Shown here: piece after piece, positions 6,752 to 9,347 of the stretch
Numbering within the stretch: the first letter of the stretch is position 1
Layout of the letters: each line of letters begins with the position of its first letter
From: Candidatus Zixiibacteriota bacterium
Lineage (GTDB): Bacteria > Zixibacteria > MSB-5A5 > CAIYYT01
DNA length: 9,347 nt
Direction of reading: 5' to 3'
NCBI GenBank assembly: GCA_026397575.1
Contig: JAPLUP010000424.1
Span: 1 to 9,347 of the forward strand
Translations under genes and position numbers: made by a program
Notes under the pieces: generated by a model
Databases searched by the model: none
What the model saw: the letters and a program-made list of their open reading frames with translations, nothing else
Told to the model about the DNA's origin: nothing

Positions 6752-6882
6752 AGCTTTCTTCTTCTCACGTAGATACTTCTTGAAAAGCAGGAGCCCGGCG
6801 ATTGTGTTCCCGCTGTCTCGCAACTGCGTCGGTCAGAAAATGCCTGGGCGCGGCGAGGTTGAGAAACAATTCACAATACCCC

Positions 6883-6910
6883 TTGCTCGGTCGATATATA
6901 GAGATATATT
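6883..6910 (+). promoter_or_regulatory. Candidate promoter of the 3-hydroxyacyl-CoA dehydrogenase / ackA operon
   Basis: TTGCTC (6883-6888), 16 bp, then TATATT (6905-6910), a five-of-six -10 match. The surrounding sequence contains GATATAT twice at a 10-bp period (6893-6899 and 6903-6909), so the exact -10 is ambiguous. Predicted transcription start near 6917 gives a leader of about 60 nt. The rest of the 6735-6977 gap shows no convincing gene. Confidence 0.4.
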
Positions 6911-6940
6911 GACGGATTATCACAGTGGGGCGTCCGTCAA
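6909..6940. promoter_or_regulatory. Perfect 8-bp inverted repeat, candidate operator
   Basis: TTGACGGA (6909-6916) and TCCGTCAA (6933-6940) are exact reverse complements separated by 16 bp. The left arm overlaps the end of the proposed -10 box, and the rest covers the predicted start of transcription. Arm centres are 24 bp apart, a little over two helical turns, which would suit a dimeric or tetrameric repressor. As RNA it could instead form a leader hairpin with a 16-nt loop about 37 nt upstream of the start codon. Confidence 0.5.
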
Positions 6941-6977
6941 GTGATGCGCCCACTATCTTAACTTCAGCGAGGTTTAC

Positions 6978-7859
6978 ATGTCGGAAGACAAACTTGATAA
7001 AATTGTTGTGATCGGCGCCGGTACGATGGGGCAGGGGATTTCCCGCACCATCGCCGAAACCGGTACCGAAGTGATCCTGTGCGATCTGAATAGCGAGATA
7101 CTCGAAAAATCGCTGCATCTGTTGTCGGATGCGCTGGATCGCGATATTGAGAAATGGGGCATCACCACTTCCGAGAAAAGGGCGATCCTGGCGCGCATCA
7201 AAGCCACCTCTGATTGCGGTGAATGCCTCAAGCAAGCGATGATGGTGATAGAGGCGATTCCGGAAAGCCGTGAGAGCAAGCGCGAGCTGTTCCAAGAGCT
7301 GGACGGCGTTTGCCCACCCGAGACGATCTTCGTATCGAACACTTCCACGCTCTCGATCTCCGATCTGGCATCGGCAACCCATCGACCTGAGAAGGTGATC
7401 GGTATGCATTTCCTGAATCCGGTGCATAAAGTGCCTTTGGTCGAGATCGTGCGCGGTCTGCAAACCTCCGATGCGACCTACAAATTCATCTATGAATTTG
7501 CCAGCAAGCTGAACAAAACGCCCGTGTCGGTGAATGAGTATCCGGGATTTGTTACTACGCGCATTATCGTGCCATTCCTCAACGAGGCAATGCACGTACT
7601 GATGGAGGGCATTTGCAGCGCCGACGATATCGACATCGCGATGAGGCTCGGTTTCGGTCTCAATATGGGGCCGCTGGCGCTGGCGGATTTGATGGGCTTA
7701 GACGAAGTGATGAGTTGGATGGAGAATCTTTTCGACGAACTGGGGGAGGTCAAATACAACCCCTGTCCGCTGCTGCGCAAGATGGTACGCGCCGAACAAT
7801 TGGGTGTCAAAACCGGCCAGGGATTCTTCAAGTATGATAACGAAGGCAACAGGATATAG
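6978..7859 (+). CDS. 3-hydroxyacyl-CoA dehydrogenase (NAD-dependent)
   Basis: This cytoplasmic enzyme interconverts (S)-3-hydroxyacyl-CoA and 3-ketoacyl-CoA with NAD, in beta-oxidation or reductive short-chain acyl-CoA synthesis. At 293 residues it is close to the usual stand-alone length of 280-295. The N-terminal Rossmann domain has 'GAGTMGQG' at 13-20 and D36 at the end of the second strand, indicating NAD preference. Catalytic motifs are 'SNTSTLSI' at 120-127, 'GMHFLNPVHKVPLVEIV' at 142-158 (H144 and E156 match the human His/Glu pair) and 'YPGFVTTRI' at 188-196. The Asn usually found in PGFxxNR is Thr194 here, a variant I believe occurs in some bacterial subfamilies. The C-terminal helical domain includes 'GLNMGPLALADLMGLD' (227-242) and 'GVKTGQGFFKY' (276-286). 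GAGG lies five bases before the ATG. A long antisense frame across it is ignored as a codon-bias shadow. It is followed after 12 bp by ackA. Confidence 0.93.
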   Translation: MSEDKLDKIVVIGAGTMGQGISRTIAETGTEVILCDLNSEILEKSLHLLSDALDRDIEKWGITTSEKRAILARIKATSDCGECLKQAMMVIEAIPESRESKRELFQELDGVCPPETIFVSNTSTLSISDLASATHRPEKVIGMHFLNPVHKVPLVEIVRGLQTSDATYKFIYEFASKLNKTPVSVNEYPGFVTTRIIVPFLNEAMHVLMEGICSADDIDIAMRLGFGLNMGPLALADLMGLDEVMSWMENLFDELGEVKYNPCPLLRKMVRAEQLGVKTGQGFFKYDNEGNRI

Positions 7860-7871
7860 GAGGAACCAAGT

Positions 7872-9083
7872 ATGAAAATCTTAGTACTCAATTGCGGTTC
7901 CTCATCGGTCAAATATCAGCTGTTTGAGATGGACACCAAGGTTTGTCTGGCGAAAGGAATGGTGTCGCGCATCGGGATGTCGGGCGCGGTTATTCAGCAC
8001 AAGCCGCATGACCGACCGGAAGTGACGATATCGGCTGAGATTCTCGATCACACGGTTGCGATCCAGAACGTCGTCGCGATTTTGCTGTCGCCAAATCACG
8101 GCGTGATTAAGGACAAAGGCGAGATTGCCGGGGTAGGACATCGGATAGTGCATGGCGGTGAGCGCTTCACGGCGTCGTGTCTGGTAACACCCGACATGAT
8201 GCTGGAGCTACGCAAGCTCATCGAATTGGCGCCGCTGCACAATCCTCACAACATCCGCGGTATCAATGCGGTGTTTAATGGACTGCCCGGAGTGCCGAAT
8301 GTCGCCGTGTTCGACACGGCGTTCCATCATAAGATGCCGGACTATGCCTACGTCTATCCCTTACCGTACATTCTGTACAAGAAATACCGCATCCGACGCT
8401 ATGGTTTCCACGGCATGAATCATCACTTTGTTTCCAAGCGTGCCGGCGAGATGCTTGGCAAGTCGCGCGAGGAATTGAAGATCATAACCGCACACCTCGG
8501 CAATGGTGCTTCGATCACTGCAATCGATCGCGGCACGTCCGTCGATACTTCGATGGGATTTACGCCGCTGGAAGGTTTGATGATGGGTACCCGCTGCGGC
8601 GATATTGATCCCGCAATTATTCTGTACATGATGGGTCGCGAGGAACTGTCACTGCATGAAGCCAACACGATGCTGAACAAGCATTCGGGTCTGGTGGGAG
8701 TCAGCGGAATCTCCTCCGACATGCGCGAGATTCTGGAAGAAATGGGTAACGGCGTCAAGTCGGCCAAGTTGGCATTTGATATCTACACGTACCGAGTGAA
8801 AAAATACATCGGCGCTTATGCCGCCGCTATGGGCGGCGTTGATGCGATCGTTTTCTCCGCCGGTATTGGTGAAAACTCCTGGCAGGTGCGCGAGGCGATC
8901 ACCAGCGGACTGGAATTCCTCGGAATACATATCGACCCGGAGCGTAACAAGAGCGCAATCGGCAAGGAAGTCGTGATTTCGACAGACGATTCCGAGGTCA
9001 AGGTGCTGTCAGTGCCGGCCAATGAGGAATTGGTGATCGCTGCCGACACGCTCGAAATACTTCAGAAGGGTTCCGCCAACTAA
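7872..9083 (+). CDS. ackA: Acetate kinase
   Basis: Acetate kinase converts acetyl phosphate plus ADP to acetate plus ATP, reversibly, in the cytoplasm. It normally partners phosphotransacetylase, which is not in this window. At 403 residues it is full length. Residue numbers coincide with those I recall for the Methanosarcina enzyme: N7 in 'LNCGSSSVKYQLF', R91 in 'HRIVHGGERF', D148 in 'FDTAFHHKMP', H180 in 'YGFHG', R241 in 'GTRCGDIDP', plus the nucleotide loops 'HLGNGAS' (208-214) and 'GIGENS' (331-336) and the C-terminal Glu in 'VPANEEL' (381-387). The usual 'GFHGTSH' reads 'GFHGMNH' here; the catalytic His is kept. Butyrate and propionate kinases are related, but the motifs fit acetate kinase best. 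The ribosome site TAGGAGG (7857-7863) overlaps the preceding stop codon, so the two genes form an operon. Confidence 0.96.
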   Translation: MKILVLNCGSSSVKYQLFEMDTKVCLAKGMVSRIGMSGAVIQHKPHDRPEVTISAEILDHTVAIQNVVAILLSPNHGVIKDKGEIAGVGHRIVHGGERFTASCLVTPDMMLELRKLIELAPLHNPHNIRGINAVFNGLPGVPNVAVFDTAFHHKMPDYAYVYPLPYILYKKYRIRRYGFHGMNHHFVSKRAGEMLGKSREELKIITAHLGNGASITAIDRGTSVDTSMGFTPLEGLMMGTRCGDIDPAIILYMMGREELSLHEANTMLNKHSGLVGVSGISSDMREILEEMGNGVKSAKLAFDIYTYRVKKYIGAYAAAMGGVDAIVFSAGIGENSWQVREAITSGLEFLGIHIDPERNKSAIGKEVVISTDDSEVKVLSVPANEELVIAADTLEILQKGSAN

Positions 9084-9090
9084 CACATTC

Positions 9091-9157
9091 CCGTGCCCGC
9101 CAGCCGTCCTCGTCTGGCGGGCAATGTCGCGGCAGGCGAGACGACTGCCGGGCACGG
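9091..9157. repeat. GC-rich compound palindrome (REP-like element) after ackA
   Basis: The outer arms 9091-9108 and 9140-9157 are reverse complements at 16 of 18 positions, including a perfect 9-bp CCGTGCCCG / CGGGCACGG at the tips. Two internal hairpins compete with this: GCCCGCCAG (9095-9103) with CTGGCGGGC (9114-9122), a perfect 9-bp stem with a 10-nt loop, and CGGCAG (9130-9135) with CTGCCG (9145-9150). It starts 8 nt after the ackA stop. No T-run follows, so it is not a classic intrinsic terminator, although it could protect the 3' end of the mRNA. The structure suits a REP-type interspersed repeat. Confidence 0.6.
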
Positions 9158-9193
9158 AATCCCACCGCAAGGGGACTGTTGAAAAACTTGGTT

Positions 9194-9347
9194 TCATGCT
9201 GAGGTAAAAGCGTTTTGAGGGTGTTTCGGCTGGATGGTGGTGATCGGCGTGAAAAGCCACTCGATCACGGTAAACAGCGTCCAGAGAAGTCGTATCAGCG
9301 CATAATCGGCCCTGACGGAGGCAGAATTCGACGTCAGGAGCGTGATC
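9194..9347 (-). CDS. Possible C-terminal end of a minus-strand gene (runs off right edge)
   Basis: One minus-strand frame is open from the window edge to a TGA at 9196-9194, about 50 codons. The residues include 'RADYALIRLLWTLFTVIEWLF' in two overlapping pieces (RADYALIRLLW; WTLFTVIEWLF), then 'TPITTIQPKHPQNAF'. The other frames of this stretch that I checked contain stops. I do not recognise the family. A frame this long can occur by chance, so the call is weak. The sequence just beyond the stop (9171-9191) contains CTGTTGAAAAACTTGG, which resembles ends of some insertion sequences, so a transposase tail is one possibility. Confidence 0.25.
   Translation of the reverse strand, partial: ITLLTSNSASVRADYALIRLLWTLFTVIEWLFTPITTIQPKHPQNAFTSA

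Noticed and set aside
6750..6830. Minus-strand stretch encoding a Lys-rich tail (KKYLREKKKAC) ending at TAA
   Set aside because: The frame is interrupted by a stop after about 25 codons and has no start codon context; too short to support a gene or pseudogene.
6840..6944. 34-codon plus-strand frame starting with ATG in the gap before the dehydrogenase
   Set aside because: No ribosome site, no recognisable motif, and it runs through the proposed promoter and operator.
6765..7595. 276-codon minus-strand open frame opposite the 3-hydroxyacyl-CoA dehydrogenase
   Set aside because: It is antisense to a clearly recognised enzyme with all its motifs and shows no family signature. Long antisense frames are a common by-product of codon bias.
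9095..9122. Perfect 9-bp hairpin as a Rho-independent terminator of ackA
   Set aside because: It is GC-rich but followed by AATGTCGC, not a U-tract; the nested outer palindrome fits a repeat element better.
1..9347. tRNA, rRNA, CRISPR arrays
   Set aside because: No cloverleaf with conserved T-loop sequence, no rRNA-like stretch and no regularly spaced repeat array was seen on either strand.

Overview
The window looks like a chromosomal segment of a free-living Gram-negative-type bacterium of moderate GC. The best clue to its identity is the 5091-6734 product: an NHL-type beta-propeller with a FlgD-like Ig domain and a C-terminal duplicated type I dockerin ending in 'FSGGAAP'. From memory this style of protein is typical of uncultivated FCB-group and related phyla such as Zixibacteria. 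I could run no search, so that placement is tentative. No rRNA, tRNA, CRISPR array or intact mobile element was seen.

Left part, minus strand (1-1475). A DUF2905-type small membrane protein (1254-1475) lies 4 bp upstream of an isoprenylcysteine-methyltransferase-like membrane protein (779-1249). After a 212-bp gap comes the N-terminal 188 codons of a membrane-anchored protein that runs off the left edge (1-566). It resembles the N-terminus of bacterial alpha-2-macroglobulin-family proteins. A divergent intergenic region (1476-1623) holds plausible promoters for both directions. It leads on the plus strand to a cation diffusion facilitator transporter (1624-2532, GTG start), probably for zinc or another divalent metal.

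Centre, plus strand (2729-6734). Four consecutive genes are packed without gaps: a stop abutting an ATG, then a GTGA overlap, then an ATGA overlap. All four products carry N-terminal export signals. They are a Cys-rich zincin-like metalloprotease (HELGH, CVM, CxxC), an Ig-like plus helical-repeat protein, a small possibly NTF2-like protein, and the NHL/dockerin protein. A perfect TTGACA with a weak extended -10 precedes the first gene. The organisation strongly suggests one co-translated envelope or extracellular system. I do not recognise it as a described one, and it is the most interesting content here.

Right part, plus strand (6735-9083). A 243-bp intergenic region carries a candidate promoter overlapping a perfect 8-bp inverted repeat (TTGACGGA-N16-TCCGTCAA), which looks like an operator. 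It precedes a two-gene operon, a 3-hydroxyacyl-CoA dehydrogenase (6978-7859) and acetate kinase ackA (7872-9083). Together these suggest interconversion of short-chain acyl-CoAs with acetate and ATP formation.

Right edge (9084-9347). A GC-rich compound palindrome (9091-9157) lies just after ackA. Beyond it a 50-codon minus-strand open frame runs off the window, perhaps the tail of another gene or of an insertion sequence.
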